From assembly GCA_963971305.1 (NCBI GenBank), contig OZ020306.1, forward strand, positions 42,243,512 to 42,307,511: a stretch of DNA of 64,000 bases. Direction: 5' to 3'. The DNA is from Arcuatula senhousia (Eukaryota > Mollusca > Bivalvia > Mytilida > Mytilidae). Each line of letters opens with the position of its first letter. The first letter of the stretch is position 1. A program made the translations under genes and the position numbers. Below are positions 11,472 through 22,395 of this stretch, one piece after another. Under the pieces are notes generated by a model. It did no database searches and was not told the origin of the DNA. It saw only the letters and a list, made by a program, of their open reading frames with translations.

Positions 11472-13001
11472 TTATAAGTCAATATCAAGATTAAATATTA
11501 AGTCACTCGCAATTTGAACTATACTATACGGTTCACCAATCAGTTTGTTCAATTTCTGTTCTGCAAAGTTTGTAGACTCCCACCTAGAGAGTAAATCAGG
11601 AACCCTATTTTCTATCCCACTAATATGCAATGCCTTCAACTGAATATTGTTATGCGCACAAATCATCCAAATGTTTCTAGCTATTGAGAGCATTAGTTTG
11701 TCCCGAGATCGACCCGTATTAATTAATATAACACTGGAAAGGTTGTCACACTGAATTAGAATACGTTTGTTCTTGAATGATTTTGCCCATAAACGAAGAC
11801 CTACTAAAATAGCCAAGAGTTCGATAACTCCGATATGATTTCCAGCATATGTAGTAGGAACAGTCATGTGAAATACTTCTATGTTTGAGTCTAAATGACA
11901 AATTCCACCTATACCTAGTAACGTGGCGTCTGTAGCCATCACTTGATCAGGGGATGACCAGTTATGATCAGGAATAGTTGTTCTACCGTTGTAATTGTCC
12001 ATAAACTTAAGAAACCACAAAATGTCTTTCTTGGCTTCTTTGTTTAAGTTGATATGATGTCCCTTTTTGTTCACAGATCTCAGAAGATCAAGCAGTCTAG
12101 AGATAAATAAGCGAGCTGATCTAATACAATCCGCAATATATGAAAGCTGTCCAATAATCGACTCAAGTTTTCTTTTGGTTATTGTCTTTTTAGTTAATAT
12201 ATTGGACAAATTGTTTCGTATCTCTGACATTTTAGATTCCGGAATAGAGACAGTCTGAGTCAACGTATCAAATTCCTTTCCAAGAAAGACCATATTTGTA
12301 GAAGGAGGGCTACATTTCTCCTTAGCAACCTTAAAACCTAAACTTTCAGTTAACTGAACTAAATGTTCATACCCGCATGTAGCCTTATTCTCTGATTCTG
12401 CACTACCAATATCATCAATATAATTCACTCCATCATAACCGCTTTTCCTATATATGTGCATGAGAGCGTTTGTTGTACGCTGTGCAGCCATAGCACCGGT
12501 TCTGATTCCAAAGGGCAATTTTGTGTCAAAGTAAAGATTGTTTCTCCAGGTTAGCCCTAATAAGTGATAATCGTGGGGGTCGACTGGTATCCAACGATAG
12601 CAACGCTTAATGTCAACTTTGTATAGATAGCAACCCGGTCCCTTTTCATTGATAAGAGCAATCAAACTATCTATAGCTGGATAATGTAACTTAAACGGAT
12701 ATCCCAGATACGTGTCACTGGGAATCCCATCATTCACAGAGGTTTCAGGGGGAAAAGAAAGGTCCATAACAGTCCTACGTTCAAAGGAGTCCTTTTTGGG
12801 TACTGAAGAGAGGGGGGAAGTAGCTAGAGGAATAGAAAACGGATTCTTATAAAATGGACCAACTAATGCATCATAAAACAATTCTTTGTTAATATACTGA
12901 TCAACATGATCATCATAAAAAAGTGCAGATTTGTGATTCCTCAATACAGTTTTCGGTAATTCTGATTTATTATAGCCTATAGGCCAAAAATAATTTATCA
13001 A
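11472..13001 (-). CDS. Reverse transcriptase-RNase H of the DIRS-type element
   Basis: 509 residues, intact. The RT (about 50-300) has the first catalytic Asp130 in KVDIKRCYR, then KLPFGIRTGAMAAQRTTNAL, typical of DIRS RTs, and YIDD at 194-197. RNase H follows with Asp358 (MATDATLLGIGG), Glu394 (IGVIELLA), Asp419 (QCDN) and a terminal HISGIENRVPDLLSRW carrying the last acidic residue. The start codon lies inside repeat A1 (12986-13185), so the original N terminus or an upstream gag may be lost and the true start is uncertain. It copies the element's RNA and degrades the template strand. Confidence 0.85.
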   Translation of the reverse strand: MINYFWPIGYNKSELPKTVLRNHKSALFYDDHVDQYINKELFYDALVGPFYKNPFSIPLATSPLSSVPKKDSFERRTVMDLSFPPETSVNDGIPSDTYLGYPFKLHYPAIDSLIALINEKGPGCYLYKVDIKRCYRWIPVDPHDYHLLGLTWRNNLYFDTKLPFGIRTGAMAAQRTTNALMHIYRKSGYDGVNYIDDIGSAESENKATCGYEHLVQLTESLGFKVAKEKCSPPSTNMVFLGKEFDTLTQTVSIPESKMSEIRNNLSNILTKKTITKRKLESIIGQLSYIADCIRSARLFISRLLDLLRSVNKKGHHINLNKEAKKDILWFLKFMDNYNGRTTIPDHNWSSPDQVMATDATLLGIGGICHLDSNIEVFHMTVPTTYAGNHIGVIELLAILVGLRLWAKSFKNKRILIQCDNLSSVILINTGRSRDKLMLSIARNIWMICAHNNIQLKALHISGIENRVPDLLSRWESTNFAEQKLNKLIGEPYSIVQIASDLIFNLDIDL

Positions 13002-13185
13002 ATTTTAATTTCACTAAAAAACCACCAGTGACTTGAAAGAAGCAAAGGTGTACCAAAGGGGTAACATTGAATTGTGATCATGAAAATACATGTTAATACA
13101 CTCATTTGGTCTGTTTTGCCTTTGGCCCTAGGTAAAAAAAAGCTCACAACGTATCAAAATGGCTTCAAAGGTGCTGGTAGTTAAT
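12986..13185 (-). repeat. DIRS split direct repeat A1
   Basis: 200 bp, the 5' terminal repeat on the minus strand, nearly identical to A2. It overlaps the first codons of the RT ORF by 16 bp, unusually close for an element that should carry gag first. Confidence 0.8.
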
Positions 13186-13309
13186 AAGAAAAGTTAAATT
13201 CGTATCAGGATACCAAATAAAGGAAGCTTTATAAAGCTTTATAAAGGAAGCTCGAGCAATGTTTGCGATGGTTGTCTGGAATGGTATCATCTTTCACGTG
13301 TCGAACTTA

Positions 13310-14030
13310 AAAATACACAGTTTTCATTCTATAGGCCTTAAACATTAAAAAAAATCATATAGGGGCCGTAACCCCTACTTTTGTATAGCTTAATATGCTG
13401 AACATCTAAGAAAGCAACAGCTTCTCTCTATCTGCTATAGTTTTCATTCCATAGGTCAAAAACACGAAAACGTCATTTTAGGCGCCGTAACCCATATAAG
13501 GGGCCATCTGACGACTTCGACCTTATGGTAACTTTTGTAGAGGTAAAAGAGCTGAACATTTAAGCAAGCAACAGCTTTTTTCTATCTGCAATAGTATTCA
13601 TACTATAGGGCAAAAACATGAAAAACCGTTAGTTTTCACCTTTAAGGGGATGTTACCCCTATAAGGGTTCATCTGACAATTGTTACCAAATGGAGACTTT
13701 TGTAGAGCTTTTGATGCTGAAGCAGTGGGTTGGCATCAGATGTAATCTATCTGTTATACTTTTTGATTTACAAGCCACAAACATTAGTCTGACACTCTTG
13801 ATCAATTTTTAACCACGGCGGCCATGTCTTTTGATCAGCAGTCACCATTCGTGCAATCTTAGTAGAGGACATCTCATAGATAAAGTGTGCAAAGTGTCAA
13901 AGCAATCCCTTCAGTAGTTTCAGAGGAGAAGAATTTCAAAGAAAGGTTAACGACGATGACGACGACGATGACGACGAAGACGACGGATGCCAAGTGATGG
14001 CAATAGCTCACCAGGTGAATTAAAAAGTGT
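13310..14030 (+). repeat. Diverged dispersed repeat with ~160-bp internal units and GAC-rich end
   Basis: Modules recur about every 160 bp: AACAGCTTCTCTCTATCTGC near 13409 and AACAGCTTTTTTCTATCTGC near 13569, with GCCGTAACCC/TTACCCCTATAAGG and ACTTTTGTAGAG between them. The block ends with ACCACGGCGGCCATG, CCTTCAGTAGTTTCAGAGGA, a (GACGAC)n run at 13950-13990 and GCCAAGTGATGGC. I recognise the layout as a high-copy mussel repeat from memory. No credible ORF. Confidence 0.6.
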
Positions 14031-14034
14031 TAAA

Positions 14035-15060
14035 TAGTCACAATGGTACAATGTCTGCCCCCCCCCTCGTGCAGAAAAATTCCGAGGTCTGCAAGGCTAT
14101 GGGGCCTAGTTGGACAAAAAGAGGGGAACATGGGGTCCACAACTTATATAGTTTTTTTAATTGCAACCACTTCCGGTTGTTAAGATATCGAGGTCCAAAA
14201 AAGTGTAAAATAGCCACAATGGTTCTATGTCTGCCCCCCCCCCCGCAGGAAAATCTGGTTGTTAAGATATCAAGGTCCAAAAAGTGTAAAATAGCAGCAA
14301 TGGTACTGTCTGCAGGTTTTTGTCCCAATGGCCCCCAATTTTATTCTCACGAAGTCCCATAGCTATGCAAACTGTGGAAACATTTCTGCAGGGAATGGAA
14401 ATAGTACCATTGTGGACCACGATTTCTTAAAAACCAGAATATTTGGCAAAAGGACCATATACATGTAGGTTGGGACTCCAATGCCAAACCTTTATTCTCA
14501 CTATATCCCATAGCCATGCAAACCGTAAGGATTTTTTGCAAGGGGTGAACATAGTACCATTGTGGCTTTTTACCCCTTTTTAGATCTCGATAGGTTAAGA
14601 ACCGGAAGTTTTGACAAATAAGGACCATATAGGTTAAATTGGACCCCATGGCCCCCACTTTTATTTTCTTAGGTCTCATCGCAATGCAAACCGTAGCAAT
14701 TTTTCGTCAGAGGTAGGGGACATAGTACCATCATGGCTATTTTACACTTTTTGGACTTCGATTACTCATTAACCGGAAACTAATGCTAATAAAGACTATC
14801 AAGGTTTCGGATCCCATGGACCCTATTGTTGTTCTCACCAGGTCCTACTGGTCATGCAAACTGTAGGGATTTATCCGCAGATGGACTAGGGGTGGCATAG
14901 TATCATACTTGACTATTTTACACTTTTTGAACCTCGATTTCTCATGATCAATTAACCGAAAGTTTAGGCTAATAAGAAACATATATGTTTTGCATCCATG
15001 ATCCCCACTTTTATTCAAGCCTGGTCCCGTAGTAATCGAAACTGTAGGATTTATTTACTT
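14035..15060. repeat. Diverged ~150-180 bp tandem repeat arranged as a foldback
   Basis: Units carry CCCATAGC-ATGCAAAC, then a C- or G-rich run, CATAGTACCATTGTGG, TTTTACACTTTTT, TCGAT and ACCGGAAGTTT. ATGCAAAC/ATCGAAAC anchors fall near 14362, 14513, 14684, 14854 and 15035. Units at about 14035-14290 are in the opposite orientation to those at 14360-15060, with the turn near 14320. ORFs at 14027-14679 on both strands come from the repeat. Confidence 0.6.
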
Positions 15061-15079
15061 CTTTACTATAACTTTTTAA

Positions 15080-15643
15080 AGAAATAGAGACATTTTTCAT
15101 CATTTAAGATTATTTGGCTAGTGAAATAATTTTGTAAAACCACATGTAAAACAAGAAAATGTCCAAAAGAAATATTGCCCCATCCCGCAACATTTGGGAC
15201 GGACGGACGAACGGACGGACTGAAGGACTACCGGACCCGGACAATTTGAGTGAGGCATAATTAAAAGAAATTTTAAGATGTTGGACCAACAGTTAAAGCC
15301 GAAAGAAAGCATTTAAAAGAGTTATTTCATTGTATCCCACATTTTATTATTCACAAACTAACAGTAACTTGTTTTCAACATTTTAAAATATTTTGATAAA
15401 GAGTAAAATAAGTCAAATGAGTGACAAAACTGTTCTCCTTTTTCAAAGCTCGAATGTTAAATAAGTAACCAATTCCTTATTCGATATTCGCCAAAGTAAT
15501 ATCTTGAAATGTGGATCGAAATATGGAATGTCGAATAAGTAACTATTTCTTTTTTTCAAAATACACGCCTGGCATTCGGACACAGAACCGGGAGGAAAAT
15601 CCACAGGAACGTCTTGAACAATGAAATTACCACAGTGTATAAC
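15080..15643. other. Non-coding stretch with a GGAC/GGACGGAC microsatellite
   Basis: No gene seen. GACGGACGGACGAACGGACG at about 15200-15219 follows CCCGCAACATTTGGGACG; a related CGTCCGTCCCAAATGTTTGC lies near 59606. ATAAGTAACCAATTCCTTATTCG near 15460 resembles the minisatellite at 32694-33033. Confidence 0.4.
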
Positions 15644-15680
15644 CGGACAGTAAGCGATCACGGAAGTTGATCACTGTCCG
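15644..15680. repeat. Palindromic CGGACAGT...ACTGTCCG motif, empty site of a MITE
   Basis: CGGACAGT at 15644-15651 pairs with ACTGTCCG at 15673-15680, with GATCA/TGATC inside. The same sequence occurs in reverse at 21890-22176, where a 249-bp element splits it at TAAG (15651-15654 here). Confidence 0.7.
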
Positions 15681-15699
15681 ATGGAAAAATCCTAATTGT

Positions 15700-17020
15700 T
15701 TGTAATTTTCCCCAAGATATTTTGTGGTTTTGGGGCTGTATGAACACTTTACAATATCGACTAGGAACAAAGGTTAGTTGGTTTTATACCTTTCTCATTT
15801 ATGGAACTTTTTAACGTTTCTTTTTGTATTCTGGACAATTTAAAATGTTAAAAATTTTCGATTGATCATCAGGGTGTGTACATTTATTTCCTTCACCGCA
15901 CATATTTGGAATTTACTTACAAACTGCAATGATTTTATCAATATTTTTATTATTATCTCAAAGGGCGATTGATAGACTCTCTACATTGACAATGATAGCT
16001 TAAGATGAAATAAACAATTGTGTTTAAAACATCAAGTTTAGTAATTTTTGCATAATCGATTACTGTCCGATTAATTGGTCGTTCAATTTTTGCGGGTGTC
16101 CGATTAATTGCCTGCTTTGAATCCTTAGAGTTTGAATAAAAAAGTTATAATTTCAAATAACATGTATTTCTCATTTAGTTTCTTATATTCTACAATTTGC
16201 TTATTAAAAGGCTTATGGATTTGTTTTCATATTTTTATGATAATTTATGATATTGTTGATATCTCTACTGTTGGATTCGCGAAAAAAAAATATGCGACAG
16301 TTTTCATCTGATATCACCTTATAACAAGATGGATATCCTTTCAGCAAGCTAATAAAGGGAAGGGCGATTAACAGCTATGAGTACATTTAAAATCCTAGGC
16401 CTGCTTTTTGCATGTCACGTGTGTATGACTTATTAATGCAAATGTCAGAAAGGTTCATTTATAAGGAGCTTTCCATTGACTTAGGAATTTTGTGAAACAA
16501 ATCTTATTATCACGTGGACAGCCAGTGTACTGAGATACATTTGTATTTGAGTCATTGCGTGAATTTTCACTTACTAGTATGATACTAACAACATGCTCAA
16601 CACAGACTCGGTAAAAGCCCCGTTAAAATGTGAAAATTTTTTAGATCAAGATCATGGACGTAATGGCGCTGAATCCATGTCTTATATTAATAAAAAAAAA
16701 CTATGATTTGAGTTGGTTTAAGAAACTATGATTCGAGCGGGGATTTGAATTGGTTTTAGAAATGTGGGAAGCCTCAATGATTTTGATTGCAGGCTATCAC
16801 GACAGGTTTCTTTTACAGCCTCGAATTCATGATAAATCAGTCTATCAACTCACTCATAAAAGGGAGTTATGCCGATTATGGTTAATGATGGAAATCGGAT
16901 GACATTATTTTTTTCCTGTTTTCTTTATTAAAAATCGTACACCATAAATGTATTGGACTGCCTTAATATGCGTTGATAATTGATGGTTAATTGAATACAC
17001 ATAGTCCATTAAGAAAACAA
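15700..17020. other. AT-rich non-coding stretch
   Basis: No gene, tandem repeat or recognisable mobile element. The only echo is ACTGTCCGATTAATTGG near 16062, sharing the ACTGTCCG motif of 15644-15680. Confidence 0.4.
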
Positions 17021-17027
17021 ATTATAA

Positions 17028-17145
17028 CTAAGTTCCAGACAATACATTTTTCTACGTCTGACGCGCGTTTCTTCCATTCAAGACTCATTAGAGGAGCTCT
17101 TCCAAAAAAATAAAATAAAATTCCAAACACTATACGAAAGTTAAG
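17028..17145 (-). mobile_element. Degenerate retrozyme-like repeat copy
   Basis: Matches the family seen at 18949-19075 (AAGTTCCAGACAATACATTT, TGACGCGCGTTTC, AAGACTCATTAGAGG). On the minus strand the hammerhead core is damaged: CTGATGA reads CTAATGA and the stem II complementarity is lost. The ribozyme should be inactive. Confidence 0.65.
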
Positions 17146-17149
17146 AGTG

Positions 17150-18945
17150 TGATGGAACCATAAAACCAAAAATATCGAACTGGAATACAAATCATGACCC
17201 CGATCAAACTATGTTTGGTCTAGGAAGAACTTTAGGGTTTATACAATTTTAAACTTTAAACGCTTTAAGCTTAAAACTCAATACCGGGTAACGGATAATT
17301 TATAGATTTGATGTGTTCTGAACGTCTAACAAAAAGATAAATATCAAAGCAGAGTGGCATAAAAACCGGAAATTTGGCAACGCTGTAAATAAGCATACTT
17401 CAACGAGTAATCCGCCCCGCGCCGGGCGGGCGGCTCTCGGTAATATTTAAATAAACAAATTGAAAGAAAGACAAACCATAAGTATTGAAAGGTAAAGTAC
17501 TTTAAACTATAAAACGTTCGAACAGGAAAGCAAAATCAAGCAATGTCCTTGGCTCCTGCGATATCGGCCTAGCATACGTTAGTCTGTTCCATTCCAACAC
17601 AATTCAAACTGACCGCGTTGTGTAAATCGGTTTATGCGTTAAAAGCGAACACCTACACCGTTTGACTTTGGTCTTGAATTCATGCTTAGGCTGTACATAC
17701 ACTAGGTTTTAGTTGGATGTCTTCATATCTCAAGAACTAAAAGACTTAGGTACATGTAGATGCATATTGTCATGCCCATGTTAATCGTTTGTTGACTAAA
17801 TTTGAATCCCGATTGAATTTAAGCCAAATACTAGTATATAGGTACATGAAGCAGCACACTTGAAGTGTTGTGGCCACCGTAATTTTCATCTGATTTGAGC
17901 AATTTTTACTTTAATATTTCATTTTGTAATAACAGTTTGTCAATCATAACTATTTGTAACGAAAACGAGGCATATACATGTATATAGAACCTTAGAACAG
18001 AGAGAAAGGCCAACCAATCTGGAATTTTGCCTATATATTCCTGCTGAATTCATGCTAGACTACCACTACAAGGTTTAAATATTTTCCACTAAAAATATAC
18101 TAAAACTCAACTACGATACTACTACAAAAGGGTCTGGGTACATGTATAATGTTTTTTTTTTCTCTAAAATTTCCAATTGATTTGCACCAATTCAAAGCTT
18201 CGATGAATGGTCACATGTTTATATTCGATAACTTGCTTGTACGGATTGTTTTCCAACTTAAGAGAACATACAAAAATAGTTATTTTATTATTTTTTTAGT
18301 AAATCTTAATCGTCAATATACATACATGTATGTATCAATGAAATTTTGTTGCAATATACTTTGTTTGGATAAGCTGTTACCTTTCATATTTATTCCAGTT
18401 TTTTATATCATTTTGTTTTAGCTGTAAAATGGTTTGAAAGTTATTGCTACATTTAATCCAACAATTAATCGGACAGACAGATATAACTTTTTAACAATTA
18501 ATGATTGTGTACAGTGGCAATTAGTTTGACAGAGATTGAGTGAGCAGTGCTCTTACAAATTTTATTATTATTTAAACAGCTTTAAAGTGAGATGCAATGC
18601 ACCATTTCAATGTAAATGGTTCACTAATAATGTGTTGTTTCTTTCGCCACAATGAGTTTCCGATGTCAAAATTACCAATGATTAAACCACTTTTTTCGAA
18701 AACTTAAATCATCTACATTATAAAGGTTATAAAGGTTATAAAGTATTTTATTAAACCAATCATGAGCCCGCTAGGGCATATATAATCAAATTTGACTCAT
18801 ACAATGTATAATATCAAACTCTTTCACTCACACTTTCTCTCATTCACTTTCGTACCTCTCACACTGATTGAAATAATTTTATTTTCACAATGAAATAAAA
18901 GTAACAAGACAAAATTGGGACCTTAGTCAATACTGCGGTATGAAG
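17150..18945. other. Non-coding stretch
   Basis: No gene supported. A GC-rich hairpin candidate lies at 17412-17433 (CCGCCC and GGGCGG around CGCGCC), striking in this AT-rich context. A short triplicate of TTATAAAGG lies near 18720, and a CTTTCACTCACAC/CTCTCATTCAC run near 18820. The ORF at 18149-18421 has low-complexity hydrophobic content and no motif. Confidence 0.4.
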
Positions 18946-18948
18946 TAC

Positions 18949-19075
18949 AAATGACAACAAAGTTCCAGACAATAAATTTTGCTACGCCTGACGCGCGTTT
19001 CGTCTATTCAAGACTCATCAGAGGCGCTCTACCAAAAATATTGAAAATGCCAAACACTGTATGAATATGAAGAGG
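18949..19075 (-). mobile_element. Retrozyme-like repeat, partial copy with intact hammerhead
   Basis: Begins TACAAATGACAACAAAGTTC and continues through the ribozyme to GCCAAACACTGTATGAATATG. Non-autonomous repeat with no ORF. The family occurs at least nine times in the window in both orientations, sometimes as tandem dimers or trimers. Confidence 0.75.
18984..19027 (-). ncRNA. Type I hammerhead ribozyme
   Basis: The minus strand gives the full conserved core in order: stem I half GCGCCT, CTGATGA, stem II GTCT-TGAAT-AGAC, GAAA, a two-pair stem III (AC...GT around GCGC), then C before the predicted cleavage point, then AGGCGT closing stem I (five Watson-Crick pairs and one G-U). The very short stem III is typical of small metazoan hammerheads that work best as dimers. 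Its 44 nt are identical to 33563-33606. Confidence 0.85.
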
Positions 19076-19079
19076 AGAG

Positions 19080-20010
19080 TCACAATACATAGATCTATGT
19101 GAAAAAAAAATAAAAAATCATTATCAACGACATGTATAAAAACATATGCATGTCATGTATGTAATACCAGTGTAATTATGTTTTACAGAAATCTGACATA
19201 TATAGTTTAATAAATAATACAATACACTTAATGTATAAAATAGGACTTATAACCTAATTATTATTTATAACATACCGTCTATTATAAATATATTCTACAT
19301 GCTTGTAAGGACTTATAACCTTTTTATTTATCGGTCTTAGAATTATGATTCTTTCTAATCTCAAAGCATGTTTGTAAAAATATGCTTAGTTTATTGAGAA
19401 CATAAAAGTCTTCGTTATTAAGTAACCAAATGAGTTTATTTTGTTTAATATGGAGTAGGCATTGCCTAAATGCGAGCATAGCTAAAAGGGACTACGTTTT
19501 ACTAACAATCTTTTTCATATATATTTTTTATTCATATTTTGTTCTAAATGTCGACATTCAGGGCTATTGCTATCATTTAATTTCCAATATTTCCATTTGC
19601 TTATTTTGGGGCGAGATGGTATGGGGCGATTAAGCTTCGAGACACGTTATAGTTTCGTACGTGCATATAACCAAGACGAAACGAGCAGCTTATGTGTATT
19701 TATCATTTTAAGAATATTATTTTCTTGTAAAAAGCGCAATTTATTATTTTTTAAGCATGATTTCTTTTCTTATAAATTATTTTAACATTCACTCCGGCCC
19801 TGTAAAAATAATAACCCTTTCCGGACCATAAAAAATCTAAATCAGCATTAGCAAATTTATCGCGGAAACAAATACCGTAGAGCTCTCCGCTCGAGCGGGA
19901 ACTTCGTGCCCGCTTGCGAGCTATGCTCGATATTAAGGTTTGAGAAGTTTTTATATGATATTGATACGTTCGTAAAAAAATCTTCTCTCTGTGTGTTATA
20001 TCGTGGACAA
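19080..20010. other. AT-rich non-coding stretch
   Basis: No gene supported; ORFs at 19430-19785 have no recognisable motif. A short C/G-rich stretch near 19880-19925 (CTCCGCTCGAGCGGGAAC) contains a partial palindrome. The 3' region of the non-LTR element probably ends near 20000. Confidence 0.35.
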
Positions 20011-21715
20011 CTATTTAAAGTGACACTCATCTTCAACCTGATTTAAATTGCAATATTGGCATATTCTGTCTTCCCTTTCGAGCATTTTATATTTTCCTGT
20101 TGTTAGCCTGATACGTTCATATCGACCGGTCTCTATTCTTAAACTGTGAGCGCTTGTTCTAAATCTTGTTATAATTTGCCTATCTTTAAAAACTTTCATG
20201 TCAAGATAGTCTTCGGGTCTAAAATTATCTTTCAGAAGAAAATAGGTTGTTAGCTTTCCCGAGTTTTGCCATGTTTTGCTCATGTTTTTCCAAATTGATA
20301 AAAAAATATTTGTTAAAATACGTTTAATCGCTGCTTTAAATTTGCTTTTACCAAAATTTTTGAAAGTATCTAAATTAATATTTAGTTTATTACTGATAAA
20401 AACTATTGTAGAATACCAGCTTTTTAATATGCTCTTTGCATGTAGCTGCTTGTATTCATCATAAGCTGCTTTCAATAAATCGCTTCCTTTATTTTGCATA
20501 ATTGTATGTCAGTAGCAAAGTAATTGTGTTATAGCTTTTATGAAGTACGGATATCTACATAGTTCAGATAATACTGCAATATTAGTACTTTTCTTATTAG
20601 TTCCCAATATGTATTTACAAAATTTTATATTGAGTTTCTCAAACTCCCAGTCTTTAAAAATTTCATACAAATTTTTATCTGATTGACTTTTTGAAAGAGT
20701 CAAAGAACTCCAATTTTCACAGCCATACAATAATACAGGACCAACAGTACGATCGAATAAATGCAAGATAGTCTTCAAAGATGGATTCAGAGAGTTGATG
20801 TCTCTGTAAAGTTTAAAAGATGCTTTTAAAGCTTTATCATATAAGATTTTTCTGGCCTCTCCAAATTTTCCAGAGGCTGTAAACGTTATTCCTAAATATT
20901 TATATGACTGGGTACATTCTATTTTGTAATCATTCATGTAAAAATCTCTGTTTATCAGCTTTCCAGGCTTGTTAAGAATTATTATTTTTGTTTTATTCGT
21001 ATTAACTTTAAGACACCATTTATTACAATATTTATTCAAAATGTTTAGTTTATTTTGTACACTTTGTTCTGATTCTGATAATAGAATTAGGTCATCCGCA
21101 TAAAGAAGGCTTGAAATTGTCTTACCGGACAATGAGACAGTGTATTAGGTCTGTGAAATCATTTATAAATAGTTTAAAGATATCAGGGCTTAAAACATCG
21201 CCCTGACGGACCAAATGAATTTGTAAGTTTATTTCCTATCTTAATAGACAATAGGTTATTGTTATACATGTCACAGATAATTCTGTAAAAGTGACCATAA
21301 ATTTCTCTTTTAAGTAGTTTATACTTTATGCCTGGATGAATAACCGTATCAAAGGCCTTCTGGAAGTCCACAAAGCAAACATATAGTTTTTTGTCTTTTG
21401 CGTTTAGATATTTATCAATTAAACATTTCAAAACAAAAATATGATCAGATGTACGAGTCTTCTTGGAGAAGCCTATCTGGTTTTCATGTATGATTTTATT
21501 CTTTATTAGATAATTATCTAATCTGTTATTTAGAATAGTATTGAATGCTTTCCCAATACTGGTTCAGATTGTAATCCCTCTGTAGTTTTGTGGTAGTTTA
21601 GGATTATCAGATTTAAATATGGGAGTAATGTATCCCTGGGAACATATCTTGGGATAAACTCCAGAGGTATAAATAGCATTAAATAGTTTTAGTAAACAAG
21701 GGTTGATATGACATT
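20011..21715 (-). pseudogene. Decayed non-LTR retrotransposon (LINE) reverse transcriptase
   Basis: Minus-strand reading gives RT blocks in order over three frames. About 21715-21432: YITPIFK, NYRGIT, GKAFN, ENQIGF. 21431-21183: FVDFQKAFDTVIHPGI with the first catalytic Asp. 21132-20509: LLYADDLILL, NTNKTK and YKYLGITF. 20499-20011: the 3' end with SLRIETGRY and a CxxC...H-type motif, ICQYCNLNQVEDECHF. Frameshifts or stops break it near 21560, 21185 and 20505. The endonuclease domain and 5' end are absent. Clade not assigned. Confidence 0.8.
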
Positions 21716-21912
21716 ATATATTGATAATTTGAATAGTGATAATGTAACAATAAAAATAATGATAACAATGTTAACTAATTGTACGCTTCAAATTTTTTCT
21801 TAAAATTTAGTTTCGGCGGAAAAAGGACTTAAATTCATTGTAAAATCAAACATTTTTATTAGGTCAACTAGGATTTTACCACCGGACAGTGATCAACTTC
21901 CGTGATCGCTTA

Positions 21913-22161
21913 GGAACCGACCATTTAACTTTAAGGGAGGCTTTGTTTTTTTCCAAAAAAAATATTCTGAAAATTATTTTTGATGAAAAATATATTTTGG
22001 CAGCAGAGGGTAAGAAAAACAATATTCTGAAGAAGGAATCCTGCCATATAAAATAATGATAATACTGAGAAAAATATTCTGTTGCGACCCCTTCGAAAAA
22101 TAAATATTTTTTCCGACCAAAACAAAAAACCAAGGCCCCTTTCGAGCTTAATGGTCCGTCC
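21913..22161. mobile_element. 249-bp MITE with TIRs and CTTA target duplication
   Basis: Termini GGAACCGACCATTTAA and, in reverse complement, GGACGGACCATTAA form imperfect inverted repeats. CTTA flanks both ends (21909-21912 and 22162-22165). The flanks join seamlessly in the paralogous empty site at 15644-15680 (opposite orientation), which defines the insertion exactly. No coding capacity. The superfamily is unassigned. Confidence 0.8.
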
Positions 22162-22165
22162 CTTA

Positions 22166-22395
22166 CTGTCCGGTTATACACTGTGATTACTCAAACTTTC
22201 ATTGATTGTTACCTCTTGCAAAATGCACGTTGAAAACTTTTTGGTCGATATAGTTACCTCAATGTATACTTGTTTATCTACTAGTATTAGAACTTCCATT
22301 TTGACGTATTAAGAACAGTATCATTCATTTTCCCAACCAAGGTGGCAAATTTTGGACGCAACCGACAGCGGGTGATTTGAGATGCCCATTTAAAC
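22166..22395. other. Short unique spacer before the right satellite array
   Basis: The first ~20 bp continue the palindromic repeat interrupted by the MITE. The remainder shows nothing recognisable. Satellite similarity begins near 22396 at CTCTACTAAAAGACTTTTTA. Confidence 0.45.

Larger units (their letters stand above)
9503..13185 (-). mobile_element. DIRS/Ngaro-type tyrosine-recombinase retrotransposon
   Basis: Read on the minus strand the order is repeat A1 (13185-12986), RT-RNase H ORF, tyrosine recombinase ORF, repeat B1 (10294-10116), a 237-bp spacer, then B2 (9878-9700) fused to A2 (9702-9503). Linkage of a DIRS-type RT-RNase H to a tyrosine recombinase instead of a DDE integrase, with split direct repeats, defines this class. 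RT before recombinase matches Ngaro-like order. No gag-like ORF lies upstream of the RT, whose start overlaps A1, so the copy is probably 5'-deleted. Both remaining ORFs are open, so the copy is young. The B-spacer-BA order differs from the usual A1...B1A2...B2. Confidence 0.8.

Noticed and set aside
18149..18421. 90-codon hydrophobic ORF
   Set aside because: AT-rich low complexity, no signal or domain, no similarity to anything else in the window.
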